Assembly: GCF_001010415.1 (NCBI RefSeq)
Contig: NZ_JPLE01000085.1
Location: 1-33,223, forward strand
Source: Xanthomonas pisi DSM 18956
GTDB lineage: Bacteria; Pseudomonadota; Gammaproteobacteria; Xanthomonadales; Xanthomonadaceae
Direction of reading: 5' to 3'
DNA length: 33,223 nucleotides
Of this stretch, positions 20,876 through 28,075 are shown piece by piece. Within the stretch, counting starts at the first letter, position 1. Every line of letters begins with the position of its first letter. A program made the translations under genes and the position numbers. The notes beneath the pieces are model-generated. The model was not told the origin of the DNA. It did no database searches and worked only from the letters and a program-made list of their open reading frames with translations.

Positions 20876-21340
20876 ATGCCCGCCCGCACACGCATCGGCC
20901 TGATCTCCGACACTCACGGGCTAATGCGGCCCGAGGCGCTCGCCGCGCTCACGGGATGCGCGCAGATTATCCACGCTGGCGATGTGGGCAAGCCAGAGAT
21001 CCTCGAAGCGTTGCGGGCACTGGCTCCGCTGCATGTCATCGCCGGCAATATCGATGACAAGCCCTGGGCGGTGGGTTTGCCGCAGACGCTGGATCTACTG
21101 ATCGATGGCGTGCGCATCCATGTGTTGCACGATCTGAAAACGCTGGCGCCGGGTGCTGCAGCGGACGTCGTCATGAGTGGTCATTCGCACAAGTCTTCCG
21201 TGCAGTGCCGCGATGGAGTGTTGTACGTCAATCCGGGTAGCGCAGGCCCGCGTCGCTTCAGTCTGCCGATCAGTGTGGCAAGCCTGTGGTTGGGCGATGG
21301 ACCACCGCGTGCAACAGTGCAGACGCTTGAACTGCGTTGA
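20876..21340 (+). CDS. YfcE/MJ0936-type metallophosphoesterase
   Basis: This 154-residue single-domain calcineurin-like phosphoesterase carries all metal-site motifs of the family in order: SDTHG (about 11-15), HAGDVG (about 36-41), GNIDD (about 61-65), a His in LHDLK (about 86), SGHSHK (about 102-107) and NPGSAGPRR near the end. Relatives hydrolyse small phosphodiesters or related artificial substrates with Mn or Ni; the natural substrate is uncertain. There is no signal peptide, so it is cytoplasmic. It stands alone between the PepSY cassette and the duplicated unknown genes, each separated by more than 150 bp. Confidence 0.9.
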   Translation: MPARTRIGLISDTHGLMRPEALAALTGCAQIIHAGDVGKPEILEALRALAPLHVIAGNIDDKPWAVGLPQTLDLLIDGVRIHVLHDLKTLAPGAAADVVMSGHSHKSSVQCRDGVLYVNPGSAGPRRFSLPISVASLWLGDGPPRATVQTLELR

Positions 21341-21575
21341 TTTTGCCGGCGTCCGGGTCAAGCGACGGACTGGCCTGCCATGGCAGCGCGAGCGCGCCTC
21401 ATCAAGCTGCTGCTGTGCGATGCGACTGTATTGAACGGACGCACTGCAAAGCTGTCCACGACGCCGGCACAACTGCGTGGGGCAGTGGTGGCGCCGTCAA
21501 AGGTATCGGCCGCTGACGTGGCCGTCGCTGCCATGCGATGGTAATGCCACTGGCCATCTCCCACCGAGGCGATCG
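21341..21575. other. Intergenic region before first paralogous unknown gene
   Basis: This is a 235-bp gap without a credible gene. It contains a perfect 12-bp palindrome, CTGCCATGGCAG (21375-21386). Near the 3-prime end is the sequence shared with the upstream region of the second paralogue (21530-21542). Confidence 0.4.
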
Positions 21576-21578
21576 ATG
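21530..21578 (+). repeat. Upstream segment duplicated with the paralogous genes, copy 1
   Basis: The 13-mer GCCATGCGATGGT (21530-21542) and the following stretch down to GATCGATG recur before the second paralogue at 22469-22518. The distance from the 13-mer to the ATG is conserved (33 against 34 nt between them), so the 5-prime region was copied with the gene and probably contains its promoter or leader. Confidence 0.6.
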
Positions 21579-22100
21579 CGCAGTCTGGTCAAGCTGTTAA
21601 AGATTTTTGTACCGGTGCTGGGGATCGCCTTGGGGCCGGTGACGACGATCCATATCGCGTTCACGATGCTGTGGTCTTTTTCCGCTATATCTCCAATAGA
21701 AGAACAACTTCAGCGCGCCGGGCTTAGCCAGGTCACCTCTGTGCGCGGGATGCCGGAATTCTGTACGGAAAGCGGATTTCTCGACGGGTATTACTACTCC
21801 TACGCCGTAGATGTGGCGAGGATTCCGGACGCATTCTGGGACAGCAGTGCGGCGCGGACCCACTGGCACCGCGGTCCGTTCGATGACACGCAGGCGAACG
21901 TGCTGGAGTCGCTGAGACCGGGCTATCTAGAGGGATGCCCCGACGTTCCGGGCATGAACTCTGCGCATTTTGTTGTCACATTCTTCTTCAATCCACAGGG
22001 TGATCTTGGTTCTTACGATCCAGCCACAGCCAACGGACGAGGCGTGGTAGCCTACGATACCCGCGCGTCCAGGATTTACTGGATCTACGAGAATAACTAA
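21576..22100 (+). CDS. Unknown membrane-anchored protein, tandem paralogue 1
   Basis: This 174-residue protein is not recognised as any named family. It has one N-terminal transmembrane helix (about 8-34) after a short basic start (MRSLVKLLK), so the rest should be periplasmic. The soluble part holds EEQLQRAGLSQVTSVRG, then YAVDVARIPDAFW, then HWHRGP, and ends YDTRASRIYWIYENN. Two cysteines, at about 63 and 124, are conserved in its neighbour and could form a disulphide. The start at 21576 follows GAGGCGATCG; upstream in-frame codons encode a sequence unlike the paralogue and were excluded. It is about 45 percent identical by eye over the central region to the protein encoded at 22516-23058. 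Confidence 0.8.
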   Translation: MRSLVKLLKIFVPVLGIALGPVTTIHIAFTMLWSFSAISPIEEQLQRAGLSQVTSVRGMPEFCTESGFLDGYYYSYAVDVARIPDAFWDSSAARTHWHRGPFDDTQANVLESLRPGYLEGCPDVPGMNSAHFVVTFFFNPQGDLGSYDPATANGRGVVAYDTRASRIYWIYENN

Positions 22101-22515
22101 CGCGCAGTGGTAGTGCACGTTTTGCATACAGACCACTCGACATTGCGACAACCGGTGGATTGGCGCGTGTTGCGGCACAAGCACGCCTTAATTAGAGCGC
22201 CTACCAGAACGTAGCGAGCAGTCGTCAGGTGGGCGTGGACGGTGCGGAGGAAACGCAGTGTAAGAGAGCAGTACATGGGGGTTCCGAGCACCGGCCGTGC
22301 CCGCCTGGCGGCTATGTCGTCGTCTTATCAGCTGCTCTTGCTGTGCGCGGTGTAGGATCCGAAGATAGTGAGCGTACGCAGGCGCAGGGAATGGTCTGCG
22401 ACGCAAGCGCAAATTTGTCAGGCAAATCGATGCCGCTCGAAGCCCTGTCCACTAGGCCGGCGGTTGCCGCCATGCGATGGTGATATCAGTGACTACCTTC
22501 TCCCCCAGGTGATCG
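22101..22515. other. Intergenic region between the two paralogues
   Basis: This is a 415-bp gap. The only long open frames lack ribosome sites and family features. The last ~50 bp are the second copy of the duplicated upstream segment; nothing else is identified. Confidence 0.4.
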
Positions 22516-22518
22516 ATG
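22469..22518 (+). repeat. Upstream segment duplicated with the paralogous genes, copy 2
   Basis: GCCATGCGATGGT at 22469-22481, a diverged spacer containing CTCCCCCAGG, then GATCGATG at the start codon. It aligns with 21530-21578. Confidence 0.6.
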
Positions 22519-23058
22519 CACGGCCTCGTCAAACTATTGAAGCGTCTTGTGCTGATATGCCTGATCGTCGTAGCGGCGGGCGTGAATTTTTGGATGGTAT
22601 TAGGATTACAGCAACGCTTTGGTGCCATCGTCAGCATGCACGAACAGCTGCAGCGCAGTGGACTCGGACAGGTCACGTCCTTGCGCGGGATACCGCAAGT
22701 CTGCGGGAAAACCGATTACTTTTTCGGAGACATGTACTACTTGTACGCTGTCGATGTGGCGAGTGTTCCAGACACGTTCTGGCAAAGTCGCGTGGCGCGC
22801 GGGATTTGGCACCGAGGTCCTGACACGTATGATGAATTCCATGTATTTAAATTCGAAATGCCGCCAGATGACCTGCAGGGATGTCCGAAACCTCTTGAAG
22901 TCAATTCCTCACGCTTTTTTTTCGCCCTGGTATCGGACCCAGCGGATTATGTTGGTCCGAACTTGCCATCTTCTTTGAATGCAATTAACGTTATGGCCTA
23001 CGACACCGAGACATCAAGGCTTTACTGGGTGTACCAGCGTTTCTCCGGTTTTCCGTAG
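22516..23058 (+). CDS. Unknown membrane-anchored protein, tandem paralogue 2
   Basis: This 180-residue protein shares its architecture with the upstream copy: basic start MHGLVKLLKRL, one transmembrane helix (about 11-30), then a predicted periplasmic domain. Shared segments are EQLQRSGLGQVTSLRGIP, YAVDVASVPDTFW, IWHRGP and the C-terminal YDTETSRLYWVY. The cysteines before the aromatic stretch and in LQGCP match those of the paralogue. The region is less GC-rich than the surrounding operons. It is followed by a repeat tract and a broken transposase gene, suggesting an unstable stretch. No function is proposed. Confidence 0.8.
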   Translation: MHGLVKLLKRLVLICLIVVAAGVNFWMVLGLQQRFGAIVSMHEQLQRSGLGQVTSLRGIPQVCGKTDYFFGDMYYLYAVDVASVPDTFWQSRVARGIWHRGPDTYDEFHVFKFEMPPDDLQGCPKPLEVNSSRFFFALVSDPADYVGPNLPSSLNAINVMAYDTETSRLYWVYQRFSGFP

Positions 23059-23227
23059 CGCCGCAGGTGTGCGGGTCCATTCCCTGGCCGGAGAGGATTG
23101 ACGGCGAAGATGGATCTTTCGAAGAAAAATCATCGGTTCCCCACATGAAACCCTGGTAGGCGCCGCGATCAGGAACCTCTGCCATTGACTTGCTGACAAA
23201 CCAACACTGTGCTTGATGGAGATTGTT

Positions 23228-23248
23228 TCGGTTGTCGGTTGTCGGTTG
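23228..23248. repeat. Three tandem copies of TCGGTTG
   Basis: Perfect 7-bp units at 23228-23234, 23235-23241 and 23242-23248 lie in the non-coding stretch between paralogue 2 and the transposase remnant. A heptamer repeat of this type is a candidate strain-typing locus. Confidence 0.75.
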
Positions 23249-23268
23249 AAAGCTCACGGGGGCTTCGC

Positions 23269-23756
23269 TCAGATCCTTCCTGGAGCGTGTGATGACTGTC
23301 GAAAGAGCGTTGCTGCATTTCCCAGCATGGGTATCCTGAAGACACCGGCGTGCAAGCCAACCAAGGTTGCAGGTAGTCGCGTAGCAGCCGTCTGAAACGA
23401 CCGACCCATCCCAGGCGGTGCTCGACAACCCCAGAGGCGCGGTAGCAAGAAAACGCCTTTCTTGCTTGGCTTCTTGCCGCGTTGTCACATGCAATGGGAT
23501 GCCATCGTCCTTTGCCGCCTGCGCCGGCTCCTGGCCGGTATAGCCCTGATCTACAAAAGCAATCTTGATCGCTTCGCCGGTCGCATGTGGGACGTCCTGG
23601 GTTAACGAACGGACCTGCGCACGTTCCTGCCCTATGGCAGGCGTCACCTGGACGGCGAGCAGATGTTTTCGTGTATCGATCGCCATGTGCACCTGCTCTG
23701 CTTCTTGCTTGTGCAGCACGTCGGGGGCATCGATACTCCACGGCAGAGTCCGCCAT
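23269..23756 (-). pseudogene. Degraded C-terminal half of an IS5-family transposase
   Basis: Reading leftward, three frames each carry a piece of one transposase. The first (about 23755-23460) gives VHMAIDTRKHLLAVQVTP and AFVDQGYTGQEP, containing the second catalytic Asp. The second (about 23459-23369) gives VVEHRLGWVGRFRRLLRDY, corresponding to the VVER region with the catalytic Glu. The third (about 23368-23269) gives LVGLHAGVFRIPML and ends at a stop at 23269-23271. At least two frameshifts therefore separate conserved blocks. The N-terminal DNA-binding half is absent, because another gene begins at 23797. No terminal inverted repeats or target duplication were found. It cannot be active. 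Confidence 0.8.
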
Positions 23757-23796
23757 CGCGGCGGGCGCGATGATCGACCTTTAGGACACGCGCTAC

Positions 23797-24069
23797 ATGG
23801 ATCGCACGCAAGCCGATGCCATCGCCGAAGCCCTCATGCTGCCGGAGCCGCTGGCGCAGCTACAGCGCGAACGCATGCGTGCCGCGCAGGCGCGCAGCCT
23901 TGCGCAGCGCCGCTGGGTGGCGGGGATCTCGCTGCCGTGCATGGCGATCGGTGCGCTGGTGGCTCATTTCAGCGGCCAGCGTTTCGCGCATGGCATCCTG
24001 GTGGGAGGCTTGATCGGCGGGGCGCTAGGCTCGGTGTGGTTCTGGCTTCGCGAACGGCGTACCGGCTGA
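23797..24069 (+). CDS. Small membrane protein of unknown function
   Basis: This 90-residue protein has a soluble N-terminal ~38 residues rich in Ala, Gln and Arg, then a hairpin of two hydrophobic helices (about 41-59 and 65-82; the second is GILVGGLIGGALGSVWFWL with glycine-zipper spacing), and a basic tail RERRTG. I recognise no family. The coding pattern is typical of the GC-rich genome, and the size and topology suggest an inner-membrane accessory protein. It lies against the truncated end of the transposase remnant, so its native promoter may have been changed by that insertion. Confidence 0.65.
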   Translation: MDRTQADAIAEALMLPEPLAQLQRERMRAAQARSLAQRRWVAGISLPCMAIGALVAHFSGQRFAHGILVGGLIGGALGSVWFWLRERRTG

Positions 24070-24129
24070 GCGCCACGCCGGCTCGAGCATCGGTGTGCAC
24101 ATGCGGGTTTGCTCTGGCTGGTTTGAGGC

Positions 24130-25110
24130 CTAGGGAATCAGCAACGGCCGTAGCGCAGGCAGCTGCTGCGCCAGTTCGTCGGCCACGATCGCGGCAAACA
24201 GGTCCGCTCCGTCCGGGCCGAGATGCGTGTAGTCGAACGCGAGCTTGGCCTGGCCCATCGGCTCGGCGCTGGCGTTGTCCTGCGCGGTGGCAGCGGCGTT
24301 GGTGGGGGATGCGTTCTTCGACGGCGAGGTGGACGCGGGCGATGGCGCGACCGTCTGCGCCGGCGTCTTGCCGATGGTGGTACCCGCTTGCGCGGCAGCG
24401 ATCTGCGCCGGCTCGGCCGGGCGCTGCGCCAGCCGCATCGCCAGCACCGGGCCCATGCCCTGCACCAGGGCGCGACTGCGCGCATGCAGGTCCACCAGCG
24501 GCACCTGCAGTTCGCGCGCCACCGCACGCGTGGCTTGGGCCCAGGGGCCCAGGTCGTCCACCAATTGGCCGGCCTCGAACTGCCGCCGCGTCAACGGCGT
24601 CACCAGCACCGGCACGGCACCGGCAGCACGCGCCTCGGCCACGTAGCGGCGCAGATTGGCCGGGAATTCGGTCGCCAGGTCCGTCGAACGCCCCGGTTTG
24701 CCCGGTTGATCGTTGTGACCGAACTGGATCAACACCACCACCTGTCGATAACCGCCGCTGCGCAGTTCCTTGAGCGCGATGTCCCACGACCCTTCGGCGC
24801 GATAGTTCGAGGTGCTGCGCCCCCCGCGCGCCAGGTTGAGGCAGCTCAGGAACGAGGTCACATGCTGCGCGCAGAAGCTTGGCCCCCAGCCGCCTTGCAC
24901 CGCCGTGGTGGAGTCGCCCACCAGCACGATCTTGCTGGCGGTAAACGTAGCTGTCGCGGCCGGCGCGTTGCTGCTGGAGCTGCTGGTGGTAGCTGCACCG
25001 GAGACCAGCGGCGAGCCTGCCAGCGCGGCAGCGGCGGCGTCGGCGAACGGAAGGCATGCCACTGCCAGCGCAGTCAGCAGCAGCGATGGGGCAAGGGAGT
25101 CACGACGCAT
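24130..25110 (-). CDS. Rhamnogalacturonan acetylesterase-like SGNH hydrolase
   Basis: This 326-residue secreted esterase probably removes acetyl groups from pectin or hemicellulose. A signal peptide (about 1-26, ending ADA) is followed by a Ser-rich linker. The SGNH blocks are present: GDST with Ser67, Gly97 in ARGGRST, Asn133 in GHND, and Asp293/His296 in DYTHLG. Between blocks III and V lies an unusual Ala/Pro/Ser/Thr-rich low-complexity insert (about 245-285). GAGGT is correctly placed before the ATG at 25110. It is the last of three leftward genes, 158 bp after the type-B carboxylesterase, and shares the acetyl-polysaccharide theme. It could act on acetylxylan instead of rhamnogalacturonan. 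Confidence 0.85.
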   Translation of the reverse strand: MRRDSLAPSLLLTALAVACLPFADAAAAALAGSPLVSGAATTSSSSSNAPAATATFTASKIVLVGDSTTAVQGGWGPSFCAQHVTSFLSCLNLARGGRSTSNYRAEGSWDIALKELRSGGYRQVVVLIQFGHNDQPGKPGRSTDLATEFPANLRRYVAEARAAGAVPVLVTPLTRRQFEAGQLVDDLGPWAQATRAVARELQVPLVDLHARSRALVQGMGPVLAMRLAQRPAEPAQIAAAQAGTTIGKTPAQTVAPSPASTSPSKNASPTNAAATAQDNASAEPMGQAKLAFDYTHLGPDGADLFAAIVADELAQQLPALRPLLIP

Positions 25111-25268
25111 GGATCACCTCAAGATCGAATCGGTACTGCCGGGCGACTGCGGTTGGAGCGTGGCAGGCGTACGAGTACGCATGTATCGCTGCGGCCCTGC
25201 GATTGAGCGCGCCGTCCGCACGCGGATGGCGCCCGCCCTTCCCGTTGTTGGCTCGACACGACAAGCGC

Positions 25269-26888
25269 TCAGAACGTGCCGCGTTGAATGAATGGCGCTT
25301 GCTGATACAGCCGGCGTTCGCCACCGCGCGGGTCGTTCGCCATCCGGCTAGGCACATCGAACAGCAACGTCTCGCGGCGTTGCAACGAGTACTGCCGCCA
25401 GCGTGGGGCACCGCGATGATTGGGGTCGCCATGCCGCGCAAGCGCGATCAAGGCAGCGCTCATCTGGTCGGCCATGCGCTGCGCATCGGCGCTGTCGCCG
25501 GTGCGCGAGCCGGGCTGGCCGATGGTGTCGAACACCAGCGGAATATCCAGCGTGTGGAAGGCGCCGAACTTGCCGCCCTCCAGCGGCGAGGCCCAGTCCA
25601 GCTGATACACCCAGGTGGGTGCGCCCTGGCGCGCACGCGCCTGGGCTTCTTCCACTGCGCCACGCCACGAGCGCCCGGCGGTGGTGGCGGCGAAGAACAC
25701 CTCCGATGGCGAATAGTGCGGATACAGGCGGCGGTATTCGGCAATCACCACCTGCGGCAATAGATCCACGTATTGCTGCGCTTCCAGCCTGGCGGGCAAG
25801 GTGTCCCAGGTCAGCGCGAAGTTGGCCGCATCGTTGCCGAGAAAGGCGCGCGTCTCGTCGCGCGTGTTGCCGATCACCATCGGAATCGTCGCCGACTGCA
25901 GCGGTGCCTCGGGCCAGAACGGATGCACCGGCAGGTTGCGCGCATCCAGCACCGGGCCGAAATACAACGCGCTGTTTTCCACCCGCGACGGGTCGCGCAC
26001 CTGCGCGGCAGCCAACAGCTGCGCCACCGGCACGCTGCGCAGGCGTGCCAGATCGGCCGGCGCAATCTTCAATGCATCCAGCAGCAGCTGCGCGCGCTGG
26101 GTGGCGGCGCGCGGTCCTGCCGCAGTGACCTGCTGCCCGCTCATGGTCCAGGCGCGATGGAACAGGCCGCGTGCTGCGGGCATGGCCATCAGCGTGGCGA
26201 TCTTGGCGCCGCCGCCGGACTGGCCGAACACGGTGACATTGCCGGCATCGCCACCGAATTCGGCCGCGTGCTGGCGCACCCAGTGCAGTGCCTGGATCAG
26301 GTCCAGCTGCCCGGCATTGCCGGAGTCGGCAACGCTGGCATCGCCCAGCTGCGCCAGCGACAGATAACCGAACAGGTTGAGCCGGTGATTGACGGTGACC
26401 ACCACCACGTCGCCGCGCCGGCACAGGCGCACGCCATCGTAGAGCGGGTCGCTGCCGGAGCCGGTGGTGTAGCCGCCACCGTGGATATAGAACAGGATCG
26501 GACGCTTGCCGCCATCGCGCAGGCCGGGTGTCCACACGTTGAGGAACAGGCAGTCCTCGCTGGTGGGTTCGCTGGCCTTGGGTTGCGGCGCAGCGGCGCC
26601 GAAGCTGGCGGCATCGCGCACGCCGGTCCACGCGGCTTCCGGCACCGGCGCCTGAAAGCGCCGCGCGGCGGTGTCGCCGCCGTAGGGAATGCCCTTGAAC
26701 ACGCAGATGCCCTGCTCGCGATAGCCGCGCAATGCACCGCTACGCACCTGGGCCAGCGGAGCGCTGTCGTCGCGCGGCGGTGGTGGCACGGCACCGGCGA
26801 AACCCGGTAGCGCGGCGGCGGCACTGGCGAGCAATCCACCGCGCAGCAGCGTGCGTCGGCGCACGTCGGGCGTGGATGGCGCGGTCAT
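25269..26888 (-). CDS. Type-B carboxylesterase, Tat-exported
   Basis: This 539-residue protein belongs to the carboxylesterase/lipase type-B (COesterase) family. The start at 26888 overlaps the upstream gene's stop as ATGA; the open frame extends further but inside that gene. Residues 10-33 (RRRTLLRGGLLASAAAALPG) form a twin-arginine signal, so the enzyme folds before export to the periplasm. The oxyanion-hole loop is HGGGY (136-140). The nucleophile elbow is GQSGGG with Ser224, where most relatives have GESAG. The acid is Glu345 (NTRDETRAF) and the base His445 (FGAFHTLD). The EDCLFLNVW signature is at 111-119. The neighbours suggest plant-wall ester substrates such as acetyl or feruloyl groups; the sequence alone does not fix the substrate. 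Confidence 0.88.
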   Translation of the reverse strand: MTAPSTPDVRRRTLLRGGLLASAAAALPGFAGAVPPPPRDDSAPLAQVRSGALRGYREQGICVFKGIPYGGDTAARRFQAPVPEAAWTGVRDAASFGAAAPQPKASEPTSEDCLFLNVWTPGLRDGGKRPILFYIHGGGYTTGSGSDPLYDGVRLCRRGDVVVVTVNHRLNLFGYLSLAQLGDASVADSGNAGQLDLIQALHWVRQHAAEFGGDAGNVTVFGQSGGGAKIATLMAMPAARGLFHRAWTMSGQQVTAAGPRAATQRAQLLLDALKIAPADLARLRSVPVAQLLAAAQVRDPSRVENSALYFGPVLDARNLPVHPFWPEAPLQSATIPMVIGNTRDETRAFLGNDAANFALTWDTLPARLEAQQYVDLLPQVVIAEYRRLYPHYSPSEVFFAATTAGRSWRGAVEEAQARARQGAPTWVYQLDWASPLEGGKFGAFHTLDIPLVFDTIGQPGSRTGDSADAQRMADQMSAALIALARHGDPNHRGAPRWRQYSLQRRETLLFDVPSRMANDPRGGERRLYQQAPFIQRGTF

Positions 26889-27937
26889 CGTGCCGCGTCC
26901 TGCGCGGCAGCCGGTGCCTTGCCGAGATGCGCCATCCACGCCTGTGCCAGCTGCGGCCACGCAGCCACGGTCAAGCCGCTGGTGGCCGCCGTGCCGAAGC
27001 CGTGCCCGCCCTGCGGAAAGACATGCAGTTCGCTGGGGACGCCGGCGCGCAGCAGCGCGTCGTGCAGCAGCAGGCTGTTGCGCACCGACACCACGGTGTC
27101 GTCCTGCGCATGCAGCAAGAACGTCGGCGGTGTCCGCGCATCCACGTGCAGTTGCGGCGAATACGCGCCGACCTGCGCAGCGCTGGGCGCCTTGCCGAGC
27201 AGGCGCTCGCGCGAACCCAGATGCGCATTGGCGCTGTCCATGTCGATCACCGGGTAGATCAGCAGCGCGAAGTCCGGCCGCGCGCTCAATGCATCGGCGG
27301 CGTCCTGCGCCGGATACACCTGCGCGGCATAACGCGTCTCCAGGCTGGCGGCGACGTGGCCGCCAGCCGAAAAGCCCATGATCCCGACCCGCTGCGTATC
27401 GATGCCGTAGCGGCCCGCATTGGCGCGGATCAGCCGCAGCGCGCGCTGCGCATCGGCCAGCGGCGCGTCGGCGCCATTCGGGTGGCCTTCGCCGGGCAGC
27501 CGGTAGCGCAGCACGAACAAGGTGATGCCGGCCTGGTCGACGAAGCTTGGCACCAGCGCGCTGCCTTCGTTGTCCAGCACGATGCGTTGGTAGCCGCCGC
27601 CGGGCGTGACCAGCAACGCGGTGCCGTTGGGCCGCTTGGGGCGGTAGACCACCAGATAGGGTTGGCTGATGTTCTGGATGTAGCGGTCGGGCAGGGCGTC
27701 ATCGCTGCTGCGGTCCACGATGCGCTGCGGTTGCGGCAATGGGGTGTCCCCCGGTGCCATCGCCTGCGGCCACAGCGCGATCCGGCTGGCCTGCTCGGCG
27801 GCGGTATCGGCGCTGGCGCGCTCTGCGGACCAGGCCGGCCCGTTGGCCATTGCCAGCGCGGCCAGGGTCGCGGCCAGGCAGCGGCGCAGGGCCCGCACCG
27901 CCTGGTTTCCAAGGTGTTTTTGGCGTGTCTGCTGCAT
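26885..27937 (-). CDS. Secreted alpha/beta-hydrolase esterase (xylan acetylesterase / BD-FAE-like)
   Basis: This 350-residue protein has a signal peptide (about 13-38, ending AWSA) and an alpha/beta-hydrolase domain. The oxyanion loop is TPGGGY (111-116), the nucleophile Ser190 in GFSAGG, the acid Asp279 or Asp280 in HAQDD, and the base His312 in GGHGF. This pattern matches the Axe/BD-FAE group that removes acetyl or feruloyl esters from xylan-derived oligosaccharides. A GGGAGGGG ribosome site lies just before the ATG. It is the first gene leftward from the divergent promoter region and is translationally coupled to the type-B carboxylesterase. Confidence 0.85.
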   Translation of the reverse strand: MQQTRQKHLGNQAVRALRRCLAATLAALAMANGPAWSAERASADTAAEQASRIALWPQAMAPGDTPLPQPQRIVDRSSDDALPDRYIQNISQPYLVVYRPKRPNGTALLVTPGGGYQRIVLDNEGSALVPSFVDQAGITLFVLRYRLPGEGHPNGADAPLADAQRALRLIRANAGRYGIDTQRVGIMGFSAGGHVAASLETRYAAQVYPAQDAADALSARPDFALLIYPVIDMDSANAHLGSRERLLGKAPSAAQVGAYSPQLHVDARTPPTFLLHAQDDTVVSVRNSLLLHDALLRAGVPSELHVFPQGGHGFGTAATSGLTVAAWPQLAQAWMAHLGKAPAAAQDAAR

Positions 27938-27989
27938 CTACCCCTCCCAGGGCCACTTCGGTATCGCGGTCACAATGTCGCACTGCACA

Positions 27990-28018
27990 TTGCCAATGAC
28001 ACCGGTTTACCATATACA
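27990..28018 (+). promoter_or_regulatory. Predicted sigma-70 promoter for the rightward operon
   Basis: TTGCCA (27990-27995) and TATACA (28013-28018) are separated by exactly 17 bp and lie 58 bp before the TTG start of the first rightward gene. Each hexamer matches consensus in 4 or 5 positions. An ACCGGT-centred operator fills the spacer, a classical position for repression. Confidence 0.5.
27995..28014. promoter_or_regulatory. ACCGGT-centred operator, site 1 (divergent promoter)
   Basis: AATGACACCGGTTTACCATA; the reverse complement matches 16 of 20 bases of the site at 31896-31915 before the GH43 gene. The CG-centred partial palindrome resembles LacI-family operators of sugar and uronate regulons. 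The regulator gene is not in the window. The position between two divergent operons suggests control of both. Confidence 0.5.
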
Positions 28019-28075
28019 GCACACCGTGCCGCTGTCGATTGGCAGTGCAACAAAACACCTATCAGGGAGACACCC

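Noticed and set aside
23042..23094. Inverted repeat TCTCCGG...CCGGAGA after paralogue 2
   Set aside because: The loop is about 39 nt and the stem only 7 bp, so it is not convincing as a terminator.
26732..28075. Upstream extension of the FAH-enzyme frame opposite two esterases
   Set aside because: The minus strand holds genuine esterase genes here. The FAH homology and ribosome site begin at the TTG at 28076.
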